From assembly GCA_016714015.1 (NCBI GenBank), contig JADJNZ010000009.1:1-64000 (forward strand): DNA of 64,000 nt. The letters are read 5' to 3'. The notes under the pieces were generated by a model. It saw only the letters and a program-made list of their open reading frames with translations, was not told where the DNA came from and did not search any database. The stretch's first letter is position 1, and every line of letters starts with the position of its first letter. The position numbers and the translations under genes were made by a program. This DNA is from Gemmatimonadota bacterium (GTDB lineage: Bacteria > Gemmatimonadota > Gemmatimonadetes > Gemmatimonadales > Gemmatimonadaceae). This document shows positions 26,359 to 39,631 of the stretch, in pieces.

Positions 26359-28032
26359 TCAACGGGCGGATCGGCCCCCTGCCGCCTCGCGCTCGAACCG
26401 CAGATGCCGCACTCGCCCCGCCCACGCGACGAACCCGGTGATGCGCCCGCGCGCATCGCGGGTGAACCGGATGATCTCGCCGCCCGGCATGGTGAAGCCG
26501 TCGCGATAGAGCGCGCCGAGCCGCTCGGTGCCGCGCCACCCCTGATCGCGCATGAGCGCGCCATCGCGCACCACGAGCGTGAAGGTCGCCCCGAGCTCGG
26601 GGCTGCGATACGTGCCCGCGTAGGCGGCGAGCGCGGCGGCCGAGACGTCGGGGGCGTCGACGCGCGCGAACTCGTTCGCGCGTGCCGCCGGGGCGGTGCT
26701 GCGCAGGCTCATGCGCGCGCCGTCCCGCGTCACCTGCAGCTCCATCTGACCGCCCCGCGCGCGGAAGCGGTCCCCACCGCGCGGAAGGAATACGACGCCG
26801 GTGAGGCTGTCCACGAGCTGGCCGTTCCGGACCTCGAGCACGACGACCTCCTCGGTGCGGGCCGAGTGATAGCGGCCGACGATCGCGGCGAGCGCTTCGG
26901 GCGTGATCGCGATCGCCGGCGTGGCCTCCGCGACGACGGGCGCGAGCGCCTCGCCGAGCACGATGGTGGCGACGCTGGTCGCGAGCGCGCCGGGGTTGGC
27001 CGCGCCGATGTTGCAGAGGAGCGCGACCGAGGTCGCCTGGTCGGGGAAGCGATAGAGCGCGGCGCGGTAGCCGCCGGTGGAGCCGGTGTGCGAGACGCGC
27101 GTCACGCCGCGCCAGGTGTCGGTGATGACGCCGAGCCCGTAGGTGATGGCGGTGCCGTCGTTCAGCTTGACGACGGCGCTGAGCGAGTCGCGGACCTGCC
27201 CCCAGCGTCCCTCGCCGCGCTGCATCGCGCCAGACCACTTCAGGAAGTCGTCGATGGTGAGGAGGAGGCCGCCGCTGCCGAACACGCGCGTGAAGGGATG
27301 ATCATTGCGATAGCCGGTGAGCGGCGTGCCGCTGTAGGCGGGGGCGCGTCCGCTGACCACGACGCGATGATCCTCGCGCCAGCGCGTGGCGGTCATGCCG
27401 AGCGGGCCGAAGATGCGCTCCTGCGAGAACCGCTGGAGCGACTGTCCGCTCGCGCGCTCGAGCACGGCGACGGCGACGACGTAGCCGGTATTGCTGTAGA
27501 GGTAGTCCTCGCCGGGGTCGAAGTTGAGGTCGCGCAGCTTCGCGACGATCGCCATCACCTCGGCGTTGGGATGATCGACCTCGCCGGCGGGGCGCCCTTC
27601 GACGTCGTGGAGCGCGTAGCGGTCGGGGAGCCCGCTGGTGTGGCTGAGCAGCTGGCGGATGGTGATGCGCTTGCCGATGCCGCGCACCTCGGGGATCCAC
27701 TTCACGACGTCGTCGTCGAGGGAGAGGACGCCGTCGAGGGCGAGCATGACGAGGGCGGCGGCGACGAACTGCTTGGCGGTGGAGCCGCTCTCGGAGATGG
27801 TGCCCGTGGTGAAGGGCGTCCCGGCCTCGAGGTTCGCCATGCCGTAGGCGCGGCGGACGAGCGGGGCATTGGCGCGGTCGACGCCGACGGCGCAGCCGGG
27901 GGTGTTGGTGCGGCTGAAGGCGGCGAAGACGGAGTCGATGCGGCGGTCGAGCGGGGTCGGCGCGGCCTGCGCCGACAGCGCGACAGGGGCGAGGAGCGCG
28001 AAGGCGAGGGCGAGACGGCGGAGCAGAGGCAT
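26359..28032 (-). CDS. Exported class C beta-lactamase/esterase-family serine hydrolase
   Basis: This 557-aa protein has a signal peptide (MPLLRRLALAFALLAPVAL, cleavage near LSAQA). Its beta-lactamase-type domain (about 30-350) carries SxxK as SGSTAK, YxN as YSN in YLYSNTGY and the third motif HTGSTGG in place of KTG. A C-terminal beta-rich extension (about 370-557) with repeated AAYAGTYRS and ARITGFVAWAGR-like segments resembles the lipocalin-like domain attached to many such hydrolases. Substrate is unknown: peptidase or esterase activity is as likely as beta-lactam hydrolysis. Confidence 0.9.
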   Translation of the reverse strand: MPLLRRLALAFALLAPVALSAQAAPTPLDRRIDSVFAAFSRTNTPGCAVGVDRANAPLVRRAYGMANLEAGTPFTTGTISESGSTAKQFVAAALVMLALDGVLSLDDDVVKWIPEVRGIGKRITIRQLLSHTSGLPDRYALHDVEGRPAGEVDHPNAEVMAIVAKLRDLNFDPGEDYLYSNTGYVVAVAVLERASGQSLQRFSQERIFGPLGMTATRWREDHRVVVSGRAPAYSGTPLTGYRNDHPFTRVFGSGGLLLTIDDFLKWSGAMQRGEGRWGQVRDSLSAVVKLNDGTAITYGLGVITDTWRGVTRVSHTGSTGGYRAALYRFPDQATSVALLCNIGAANPGALATSVATIVLGEALAPVVAEATPAIAITPEALAAIVGRYHSARTEEVVVLEVRNGQLVDSLTGVVFLPRGGDRFRARGGQMELQVTRDGARMSLRSTAPAARANEFARVDAPDVSAAALAAYAGTYRSPELGATFTLVVRDGALMRDQGWRGTERLGALYRDGFTMPGGEIIRFTRDARGRITGFVAWAGRVRHLRFEREAAGGRSAR

Positions 28033-28156
28033 CGGCGGGTCGGCGGGGGTCGGCGGCGCGTGCGGACCAGCGGAACATGGATGCTCCGTGCCGGGGTCGC
28101 CACTCGGCGGCCGGAACGCAAAAGGGCCAGCCGATGGCTGACCCTTTTGACCTGAG

Positions 28157-28229
28157 CGACCGCGACAGGACTCGAACCTGTGACCCGGTGATTAACAGTC
28201 ACCTGCTCTACCAGCTGAGCTACGCGGCC
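28157..28229 (-). tRNA. tRNA-Asn (anticodon GTT)
   Basis: The minus strand reads a 73-nt cloverleaf with acceptor GGCCGCG paired to CGCGGTC (one G-T), D arm GCTCAGCTGGTAGAGC, anticodon loop CTGTTAA and T arm CAGGTTCGAGTCCTG. The discriminator is G and CCA is not encoded. Confidence 0.97.
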
Positions 28230-28362
28230 TAGACCGGGAAAAGTAGCCGGGCACCCGGGGGCATTCAACCCTGCCACCCCCACGAAACGGGGGCCGTCGG
28301 CCCGCCGTACGCTCCCCCGCACCCCGGGCGCCGCCCGGAGGACGTCCCGCCACCCCCCGCGC

Positions 28363-29595
28363 ATGCCGATCTCCACCCGGAACTCCCTCGCCGTGGGCTT
28401 CGAAGCCCTCCGCGCCAACCTCCTCCGGACCCTCCTCTCGACCCTCGGCGTCGTCATGGGCGTCGGGGCGATGGTCTCGGTCCTGTCGATGGGGGACGGG
28501 ATGGAGGCGTTCGCGCGGAAGGAGATCGAGGACAAGACCGACATCATGGGCGTCGCGGTCGCGCCGCGGCTCAACGCCAACATCGACGGCCAGTTCGTCC
28601 GGCGGACGGACATCATCACGTTCACGCGGGCCGACGCGACCGCGCTCGCCGAGGCGGTGGAAGGGGAGGCGCGCGTGTCGATGGCGACGATGGGCGCGGC
28701 GATGGTCACACTGGCGCCGGACGCGCCACCGCGCGGCTTCGGCGTGCTGGGGATGCTCGCGAGCGACTGGGCCGACACGGCGACCAAGGTCGTCGCCGGG
28801 CGTGTCTTCGCCGACACCGACACGGCGGTGGTGGTGCTCAACCCTCGCGCGGCCGGCGTCGTCGCCGGCGATTCACTCGCGCCAGCGAAGGCGGTCGGTC
28901 GCGCGGTGCTGCTCAACGGCAACCCGCACACGGTGATCGGCGTGGTGAGCGGTGGCCGCGCGGAGGCGGCGCCGCTCGCGGCCTTCGTGCCGGTGGACGA
29001 CGCGGGACGCGCGATCGTCGGGACGCGCGCGCCCTCGATCACCCTCGTCGCCGCACGCCTCGAGGACGTGGACAGCATCAAGGTCGGCGCCGAGCGCTGG
29101 ATGGCCGAGCGCTTCGGCGCGAAGTGGAAGGACCGCGCGACGGTGGAGACGAATCAGCGCTGGCTCGACGAGATCACGCAGGGGATGCTGCTCTTCAAGA
29201 TGCTGATGGGGGCGATCACCGGCGTGTCGCTGCTGGTGGGCGGCATCGGGATCATGAACGTGCTCCTCGCGGCGGTGGCGGAGCGCACGCGCGAGATCGG
29301 CATCCGGAAGGCGACGGGGGCGCGCGACCGCGACATCCTGCGGCAGTTCCTCGCGGAGTCGGTGGCGATCACGAGCGCCGGCGCGGCGGTGGGCGTGGCG
29401 CTCGGCCTCGGCATCGCGTTCGGGGTAGCCTGGTTCATGCGACTGCAGACGAAAGCGCCGATCCAGGCGGCGGTGACGCCGTCGACGATCCTCGTCGCGG
29501 CGGGGCTGTCGGTGGCGATCGGGCTGGTGTTCGGGCTCTATCCGGCGCTGCGGGCGAGCAGGCTATCGCCGATCGACGCCATCAGGCACGAGTAA
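28363..29595 (+). CDS. MacB/FtsX-type ABC transporter permease
   Basis: The 410-aa protein has an N-terminal membrane segment (about 20-40, with LLSTLGVVMGVGAMV), a large periplasmic MacB-like domain, and three C-terminal segments (about 285-310, 335-360, 375-395). GIMNVLLAAVAERTREIGIRKATGA and the ending ALRASRLSPIDAIRHE are conserved in MacB permeases. Partners would be a separate ATPase and a membrane-fusion protein, but neither is adjacent, so it is an orphan subunit here. Such permeases drive peptide, lipoprotein or antibiotic export. Confidence 0.88.
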   Translation: MPISTRNSLAVGFEALRANLLRTLLSTLGVVMGVGAMVSVLSMGDGMEAFARKEIEDKTDIMGVAVAPRLNANIDGQFVRRTDIITFTRADATALAEAVEGEARVSMATMGAAMVTLAPDAPPRGFGVLGMLASDWADTATKVVAGRVFADTDTAVVVLNPRAAGVVAGDSLAPAKAVGRAVLLNGNPHTVIGVVSGGRAEAAPLAAFVPVDDAGRAIVGTRAPSITLVAARLEDVDSIKVGAERWMAERFGAKWKDRATVETNQRWLDEITQGMLLFKMLMGAITGVSLLVGGIGIMNVLLAAVAERTREIGIRKATGARDRDILRQFLAESVAITSAGAAVGVALGLGIAFGVAWFMRLQTKAPIQAAVTPSTILVAAGLSVAIGLVFGLYPALRASRLSPIDAIRHE

Positions 29596-29788
29596 GAAGG
29601 AGCGAGGAGCGAGGGGAAAGAGCGAGGAGCGAAGGGGAAGGGGGAGGGGCCAAGATCGAGGAGGAAGGGGGAAGCTCTCTCACCTTCTCTCTCTCCGCCC
29701 AACTGCCAAGAGGCGGGATGTCCGCTCGGTCCTCGCTCTTGGGGCCTCGTTCCTTGCCCTCCGCGCCTCGCTCCTCCTCCGTCGCGCC
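29596..29788. repeat. Purine-rich tandem repeat gap
   Basis: Between the convergent permease and H1-like genes the plus strand has two 20-bp copies of GAGCGAGGAGCGA followed by GGGGAA (29600 and 29620), then more G/A-rich sequence. The right part (about 29725-29790) is the complementary C/T-rich type with CCTCGCTC blocks, so the gap is an imperfect inverted structure. No ORF is supported. Confidence 0.5.
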
Positions 29789-30223
29789 TCAGAACTGCAT
29801 CGGATGCGGGGCGGGCTCCACCGCTGCCACGGGTTCCGGGAGCTGCACCGGCTCGACGGGGGCGACGACCGGGGCGACCATCACGGCGGGCGCGGCGGCG
29901 ACCTTCGGCGGGGCGGGGCGCTTGGTGGCCTTCGTCTGCACGGCCTTCGTCTTCGTCGCGACGCGCTTCACGGCCTTCACGGCCTGCTTCGCCTTCGCGC
30001 GGACCTTCGACGCGCTCTTCTTCGCGGCCTTCTTCACCTTCGCGCGGACGGACTTCGCGGCCCTCTTCGCGCGCGCGATGACCTGCTTCCCCTTCTTCGC
30101 GGCGTTGCGCGACGCGGACTTCGCCTTCTTCGCGACCTTCTTCGCTGTCTTCTTCGCCGTCTTCTTCACGGTCTTCTTCGCCGCCTTCTTGGCCTTCTTC
30201 ACCTGCTTCTTCTTGGTCGCCAT
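29789..30223 (-). CDS. Histone H1-like lysine/alanine-rich DNA-binding protein
   Basis: The 144-aa protein starts MATKKKQVKKAKKAAKKTVK and its first about 100 residues are almost only Lys, Ala, Arg, Val, Thr and Ser in KKA/KKT repeats, like the eukaryotic H1 tail and bacterial Hc1/AlgP-type proteins. The C-terminal 40 residues are Pro/Val/Ala-rich and neutral. It should bind DNA non-specifically and condense or organise it. A similar tail is attached to the endonuclease IV at 54.8-56 kb. Confidence 0.85.
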   Translation of the reverse strand: MATKKKQVKKAKKAAKKTVKKTAKKTAKKVAKKAKSASRNAAKKGKQVIARAKRAAKSVRAKVKKAAKKSASKVRAKAKQAVKAVKRVATKTKAVQTKATKRPAPPKVAAAPAVMVAPVVAPVEPVQLPEPVAAVEPAPHPMQF

Positions 30224-30265
30224 GGTGTCCTCTGGGAAGTGGTCCCGCGTCCAGCTGTCTGTAAG

Positions 30266-33088
<2,823 letters not shown>

Positions 33089-33097
33089 CCGGCGGAC

Positions 33098-34966
<1,869 letters not shown>

Positions 34967-34977
34967 GGGCGACGGGG

Positions 34978-34983
34978 AATCTA
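34978..34983 (-). promoter_or_regulatory. TAGATT -10 element of the kinase gene
   Basis: On the minus strand TAGATT lies 11 nt before the ATG at 34966, in the divergent gap to the ABC exporter. Confidence 0.4.
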
Positions 34984-35028
34984 ACGTCCGGGGTGGCCTC
35001 CGCTGTGCCCGCGCGGCGACATTGCGGG

Positions 35029-36873
35029 GTGACCGCACCCGCCTCCCCGCACGACGAGGACGCCCTCGGCAAGGCGTTCGACGCCCGGCTCGCCCGACGG
35101 CTCTTCACGTATGTCCGGCCCTACGGCCGGATCGTCCTGGCCGCGGTCGTGGTGCTGATGGTGGAGGGCGCGCTGCAGCTCGCCCCGCCATTGCTCACCC
35201 GTCGCGTGATCGACGTGGCGATCCCCGCCGGGGACGGAGCGCTCGTGCGGACGACGGCGCTCCTGCTGGTGCTGGCGCTCGTCACGCAGATCGCCGCGGC
35301 CTACGCCGAGACGCTGCTGACGGGGATCCTCGGGCAGCGCATCATGCACGACCTCCGGCGCCAGCTCTTCGCGCACCTGCAGCGGCTCCCGGTGCCGTTC
35401 TTCGACCGGAACCCGGTGGGCCGGCTCGTCACGCGCGTCACGAGCGACGTCGAGTCGCTCAACGAGCTCTTCACCTCCGGCGTGGTCGCCGGGCTCGGCG
35501 ACCTCTTCACGCTGCTCGCGATCACCGTGCTGATGGTGATGGTGGATTGGCGCATGGCGATCGCGGCGTACCTCGTGGTGCCGGGCATCCTGTACACGTC
35601 GCGGTGGTTCCGGCTGCGGGTGCGCACCGAGTATCGCGACATCCGCGCGCGGATCGCGCGGATCAACGCGTTCCTGCAGGAGCGGATCGCCGGGATGCGG
35701 GTGGTGCAGCTCTTCAGTCGCGAGTCGGACGAGGCGGCGCGCTTCGCGGCGCTGGACCGGGCGCACCTCGATGCGCACCTGCGCTCGGTGACGGTCTACG
35801 CGCTGTACTTCCCGATCATCGAGATCCTCACGAGCGTCGCGCTCGCGAGCCTGATCGTCGCCGCGGCGCCGCGCGTGGAGGCGGGGACGCTCACCGTGGG
35901 AACGGTGGCGGCGTTCATCCAGCTCGCGCGGCGGTTCTACCAGCCGCTGCAGGACCTGAGCGACAAGTACAACACGCTCCAGCAGGCGATGGCGAGCTCG
36001 GAGCGGATCTTCACGTTGCTCGACACGCCGGTGGCCGACGGGACGGCGACGGTGACGGCGGTGGCGCCGCGGCGGGCGGCGAACGACGGGGTCACCGTCG
36101 AGTTCGAGGATATCTGGTTCAGCTACGATGAAGGGGGAAGGAAGAAGGATGAACGTGGGTCCGATCCGGAGTGGGTCCTGCGCGGGGTCTCCTTCGTGGT
36201 GCGGCCGGGGGAGACGCTGGCGCTGGTGGGGCATACGGGAGCGGGGAAGACCACGATCATCTCGCTGCTGCTGCGCTTCTATGAACCGCAACGCGGGCGG
36301 ATCCTGCTCGATGGGCGGGACATCCGCTCGATGCCGGTGGAGGAGCTGCGCCGCGTGGTCGGGTACGTGCAGCAGGACATCTTCCTCTTCGCCGGGGACG
36401 TCGCGGGGAACATCCGACTCGGGGCGCCGCTCACGGACGACGAGGTGCGGCAGGCGGCGGCGCGGGTGGGGGCGGATCGGGTCATCCAGCGGCTCCCGGC
36501 CGGGTACGGCCACGTCCTCGGCGAGCGCGGGGCGAGCGTGAGCGTCGGCGAGCGGCAGCTCCTCTCCTTCGCGCGGGCGATCGCGGCCGATCCGGCCCTC
36601 CTCCTGCTCGACGAGGCGACGAGCGCGGTCGACTCCGAGGTGGAGGCCGAGATCCAGCGCGGCCTGTCGATACTGATGCAGGGCCGGACGACGATCGCGG
36701 TCGCCCACCGGTTGAGCACGATCACCGGGGCGACCGAGATCCTGGTCCTCCACCACGGGGAAGTCCGGGAGCGCGGGACACATCGCGCCCTGTTGGCCCG
36801 TAGTGGCCTGTACGCACGGCTCTTCCGGCTCCAGGCCGGGGAGCTCGAATCCACCGCAACGGCAGGGGTTTGA
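35029..36873 (+). CDS. ABC-type multidrug/lipid exporter (fused membrane and ATPase domains)
   Basis: From the GTG at 35029 the half-transporter has 614 aa; GTG 34993 would add 12 residues. The membrane domain (about 30-325) has six segments. The ATPase domain (about 365-595) shows Walker A GHTGAGKTT, Q-loop VQQDIFLF, signature VSVGERQ (Val-Ser-Val-Gly in place of LSGGQ), Walker B LLLLDEATSAVD and H-loop AHRLST. Before Walker A the segment YDEGGRKKDERGSDPEW contains an insertion encoded by a purine-rich tract (36126-36160). It should work as a homodimer exporting lipids or drugs. Confidence 0.93.
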   Translation: MTAPASPHDEDALGKAFDARLARRLFTYVRPYGRIVLAAVVVLMVEGALQLAPPLLTRRVIDVAIPAGDGALVRTTALLLVLALVTQIAAAYAETLLTGILGQRIMHDLRRQLFAHLQRLPVPFFDRNPVGRLVTRVTSDVESLNELFTSGVVAGLGDLFTLLAITVLMVMVDWRMAIAAYLVVPGILYTSRWFRLRVRTEYRDIRARIARINAFLQERIAGMRVVQLFSRESDEAARFAALDRAHLDAHLRSVTVYALYFPIIEILTSVALASLIVAAAPRVEAGTLTVGTVAAFIQLARRFYQPLQDLSDKYNTLQQAMASSERIFTLLDTPVADGTATVTAVAPRRAANDGVTVEFEDIWFSYDEGGRKKDERGSDPEWVLRGVSFVVRPGETLALVGHTGAGKTTIISLLLRFYEPQRGRILLDGRDIRSMPVEELRRVVGYVQQDIFLFAGDVAGNIRLGAPLTDDEVRQAAARVGADRVIQRLPAGYGHVLGERGASVSVGERQLLSFARAIAADPALLLLDEATSAVDSEVEAEIQRGLSILMQGRTTIAVAHRLSTITGATEILVLHHGEVRERGTHRALLARSGLYARLFRLQAGELESTATAGV

Positions 36874-36906
36874 CGCTTGCCGAGCCCCCCACGCCGGGCG
36901 TAGTTT
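36870..36906 (+). promoter_or_regulatory. Promoter of the FHA/PP2C operon
   Basis: TTGACG at 36870-36875 and TAGTTT at 36901-36906 precede the ATG at 36917 by 10 nt. The 25-bp spacing is longer than in standard sigma-70 promoters, but the same pair TTGACG-25-TAGATT precedes maeB. Confidence 0.4.
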
Positions 36907-36916
36907 CCAGCCTCCG

Positions 36917-38362
36917 ATGCCCTACCTGAAGCTCCAGGATACCCAGCACCCGCTCGCGGCGGGTGAGACCGTGATCGGCGCCTTCGATGGCGCCCAGATC
37001 CGGCTGCCGAGTGGCGACCCGTCGACCAGTGCGGTCGTTCTGGTCGGCCAGCAGGGTGTCTCCATCCGCCGCGGGACGGCCGGGTCGGTGGTCACGGTGA
37101 ACGGCGTCCAGCTTGGCGTCGAACCGAGCCCCCTCCTCCATGGTGATCGCGTGGAGATCGCTGGACACGAGCTGCGGCTGGGCGAGGACCAGAAGGGCGG
37201 GAGCACGCAGTTCGTGAGCGCCGCGGAGATCGCGAAGCTCGCGGCGGCCTCCAAGCCCTCCTCGGCCCCCAAGAAGCCCACGACCGCGACGGGCGGCCGG
37301 CTGGTCTCGCTCGTGGACGGCCGCGAGTACGCCGTCGCCGACGCCGGGATGTCCTTCGGCCGCGAGGTCGGCAACGATGTCGTGATCGCGAGCACCGAGA
37401 TCTCGCGCAAGCACGCGAGCATCGCCCCGGCGTCGAACGGGTACATGCTCACCGACCACAGCACGAACGGCGTCTGGGTGAACGGCGCGCGCGTGCAGGG
37501 CGAGCAGCTCCTCGGCCGCGGCGACGTGATCAAGATGGGAGCGGAGGAGTTCCGGTTCTACGCGGACGTGGCGAAGGCGGCCCCGCAGCCGGCGCCGTCC
37601 GCGGCGCAGCTCGAGGTGACGATGATGGGCGGGCCGGGGTTCGCGCCGCCGAAGGCGCCCGCCCCGGCGCCCGTCCCCGAGCCGGCCCCGGCGCCCGCGC
37701 CGAAGCCTGTCCCTCAGCTCGACATCACGATGATGGGGCACCCGGGCATGGTGCCGCCGCCCAAGGCGGCGCCGGCGCCCGCCCCGGCGCCCGCCCCGGC
37801 CCCTGCCGCGGCTCCCGCCGCCGGCCGGCAGCCCCTCGCCTCGCTCGAGATCGTGGCGGAAGGGCCGCTCAAGGGCACCAAGTTCGAGCTCCATTCCGCG
37901 CTGACGAACATCGGCCGCGGCGACCATAACGACATCGCGATCAAGGACGAGTCGATCTCCGACTCGCATGCGAAGATCCAGAAGCGCGCCGACGGGTGGT
38001 ACGTGGTGGACCAGGAGTCCACCAACGGGACCTACGTGGGCGGACGCCGGGTGCAGGGTGAGGTGCGGGTGGAAGGGGCGCCCGACCTGCGATTCGGCGG
38101 CATCAAGATGACCTTCCGGCCCGTGGCCACCACGCAGGATGCCGGCGGTGGCACGCGCGCGATCGCGGCGGTGAACGTCGACGCGATCAAGAAGCAGGCG
38201 GCGAGTGCCAAGTCGCAGGCCGCTTCCCAGGCGGCGGCGAAGGCGATGGCGCAGGCCCCGGAAGAGAAGAAGAAGGGTTGTGCCGCGGTGATCCTCCTCC
38301 TCGTGTCCCTCGCGGGCACGGGTGTCGGGCTCCTTTCGCTTCTCCTGCTCGCGGGGCGCTGA
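36917..38362 (+). CDS. Multi-FHA-domain protein with C-terminal membrane anchor
   Basis: The 481-aa protein has an N-terminal degenerate FHA-like module (about 15-95, with VNGVQLG and LLHGDRVEIAGHELRLG). A canonical FHA follows (about 125-215: FGREVGNDVVI, SRKHASI, STNGVWVNG). Two MMG-containing Pro/Ala linkers separate it from a third FHA (about 310-395: IGRGDHNDIAI, SDSHAKI, STNGTYVGG). It ends in one hydrophobic anchor (AAVILLLVSLAGTGVG). FHA domains bind phosphothreonine, so this is a receptor or scaffold for the products of the Ser/Thr kinase. The PP2C gene follows after 4 bp. Confidence 0.9.
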   Translation: MPYLKLQDTQHPLAAGETVIGAFDGAQIRLPSGDPSTSAVVLVGQQGVSIRRGTAGSVVTVNGVQLGVEPSPLLHGDRVEIAGHELRLGEDQKGGSTQFVSAAEIAKLAAASKPSSAPKKPTTATGGRLVSLVDGREYAVADAGMSFGREVGNDVVIASTEISRKHASIAPASNGYMLTDHSTNGVWVNGARVQGEQLLGRGDVIKMGAEEFRFYADVAKAAPQPAPSAAQLEVTMMGGPGFAPPKAPAPAPVPEPAPAPAPKPVPQLDITMMGHPGMVPPPKAAPAPAPAPAPAPAAAPAAGRQPLASLEIVAEGPLKGTKFELHSALTNIGRGDHNDIAIKDESISDSHAKIQKRADGWYVVDQESTNGTYVGGRRVQGEVRVEGAPDLRFGGIKMTFRPVATTQDAGGGTRAIAAVNVDAIKKQAASAKSQAASQAAAKAMAQAPEEKKKGCAAVILLLVSLAGTGVGLLSLLLLAGR

Positions 38363-38366
38363 GCGG

Positions 38367-39122
38367 ATGCAGATCAAGGTGGGTGCACGGACGGACGTCG
38401 GCATGGTCCGCTCCGGCAATGAGGACAACTTCTTCGCCGAGGCGGACGGCCAGCGCGGCGTCTTCGTCGTGGCCGATGGCATGGGTGGCCATGCGGCGGG
38501 CGAGGTGGCGAGCGAGATGGCGGTGCAGATCGTCGCGCGCACGCTGCTCCCGCTCCAGTCCGTGAAGTCGGACCACGCGGCCAACCTCGTCGCGCAGGCG
38601 CTGAAGGACGCGAACCGCGCGATCTACGAGCGGATGCTCGCCGAGGTCGACAAGCAGGGCATGGGGACCACGGCGTCGGTGCTCGTGATGTCCAATGAGG
38701 GCTACCTCATCGGACAGATCGGCGACTCGCGGATCTACCTGCTGCGCGACGGCGCGCTGACGCAGGTGACCAAGGACCACTCCTACGTGCAGGAGCAGGT
38801 CGACGCGGGCCTCCTCACGCCGGAGCAGGCGCGCTATCACCCGTACAGCAACGTGATCACGCGCTGCGTCGGGGCGAGCGACGAGGTCGAGGCGGACATC
38901 TACGCCGGCGCGATGAAGCCGGGCGACGTCTTCCTTGTCGCGTCGGACGGGCTCACCGGCATGGTCGACGACCGCCGCCTGCAGCAGCTGCTGCTCGCGC
39001 GCTCGGGCCCCGGCCGCATCGTCGACGCGCTCATCGCCGAAGCCAACAACCGCGGCGGCCTCGACAACATCACGGCCATCGTGGTGCAGGTGGATTCGCT
39101 CGACGACGTCCCGAATGTCTGA
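38367..39122 (+). CDS. PP2C-family protein Ser/Thr phosphatase
   Basis: The 251-aa protein carries the metal-binding aspartates of bacterial PP2C (PstP/Stp type) in RSGNEDNFF, VVADGMGGHAAGE, IGDSRIYLL, VASDGLTGMV and GGLDNITAIVV. It removes phosphate from Ser/Thr in proteins and should reverse the kinase at 33.1-35.0 kb. It is in one operon with the FHA protein upstream and the small ORF downstream. Confidence 0.95.
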   Translation: MQIKVGARTDVGMVRSGNEDNFFAEADGQRGVFVVADGMGGHAAGEVASEMAVQIVARTLLPLQSVKSDHAANLVAQALKDANRAIYERMLAEVDKQGMGTTASVLVMSNEGYLIGQIGDSRIYLLRDGALTQVTKDHSYVQEQVDAGLLTPEQARYHPYSNVITRCVGASDEVEADIYAGAMKPGDVFLVASDGLTGMVDDRRLQQLLLARSGPGRIVDALIAEANNRGGLDNITAIVVQVDSLDDVPNV

Positions 39123-39315
39123 GCAGCAGCCACAGCCGGAGACGGTCGGCGGGATCGCGGAGCTCTACCTCGGCAACATCCTCTACGCGCTCGAGCGGTG
39201 CGCGCTGGCGATGGCCGAGGACGGCAAGGGCGCCGATGCGAAGTTCTACCGCGGAATCGGACGGATGCTCGCCGATGCGCACGGGAAGGCGAAGAAGGCT
39301 GCTGCTGCCGAGTGA
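39115..39315 (+). CDS. Small protein coupled to the PP2C phosphatase
   Basis: The ATG at 39115 overlaps the phosphatase stop by 8 bp. The 66-aa product reads MSEQQPQPETVGGIAELYLG, then a helical NILYALERCALAMAEDG and a Lys/Ala-rich end. No family is recognised. The overlap and codon use support a real gene, probably a small helical partner of the phosphatase or scaffold. Confidence 0.6.
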   Translation: MSEQQPQPETVGGIAELYLGNILYALERCALAMAEDGKGADAKFYRGIGRMLADAHGKAKKAAAAE

Positions 39316-39328
39316 ACCGCAACTGCGG

Positions 39329-39619
39329 TCACCACAGAGGGCACAGAGGGCACAGAGAAGGGCGGAGGGCGCTTGGCGCTCTCCGCCCTTCTTTCGTTGC
39401 GCGCTCGGGGATCCTCAACGGCTTCACCACAGGGGCACAGGGGACACAGGGGGGGATCGCGTTCAACCGGGCATCCGTGCGCAGTTGCAGTTCCACAAAG
39501 AAAAGGACTTGAAGGGACTACCGCGCCCGACGGATCCGCCGCGCCCCCTGTGCCCCCTGTGGTGAAACGCAGTGGCACCTCTCCGCAGTTCTCTGTGCCC
39601 TCTGTGCCCTCTGTGGTGA
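39329..39619. repeat. Nested inverted repeats of ACCACAGAGGGCACAGAG type
   Basis: The 31 bp at 39329-39359 (beginning TCACCACAGAGGGCACAGAG) and 39589-39619 are perfect reverse complements, each containing two GGGCACAGA units. Inside, TTCACCACAGGGGCACAGGG (from 39423) is mirrored by the sequence at 39541-39565 with single-base indels. The element fills most of the 316-bp gap between two convergent genes. The central part is unique and has no ORF. Repeats with this ACCACAGAGG core occur scattered in genomes of environmental bacteria, so this is likely a copy of such a dispersed non-coding family. Confidence 0.8.
39358..39394. terminator. Strong hairpin between convergent genes
   Basis: AAGGGCGGAGGGCGC and GCGCTCTCCGCCCTT pair over 15 positions with one mismatch and a TTG loop, followed by CTTT. 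It starts 43 bp after the PP2C operon end and immediately follows the left repeat arm. It can serve as a terminator in either direction. Confidence 0.6.
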
Positions 39620-39631
39620 AGCCGTCAGCGG

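Noticed and set aside
39329..39619. CRISPR array from the repeated GGGCACAGA units
   Set aside because: The units are 9-10 bp long and directly adjacent with no spacers; the larger structure is an inverted, not a direct, repeat. No cas gene is present.
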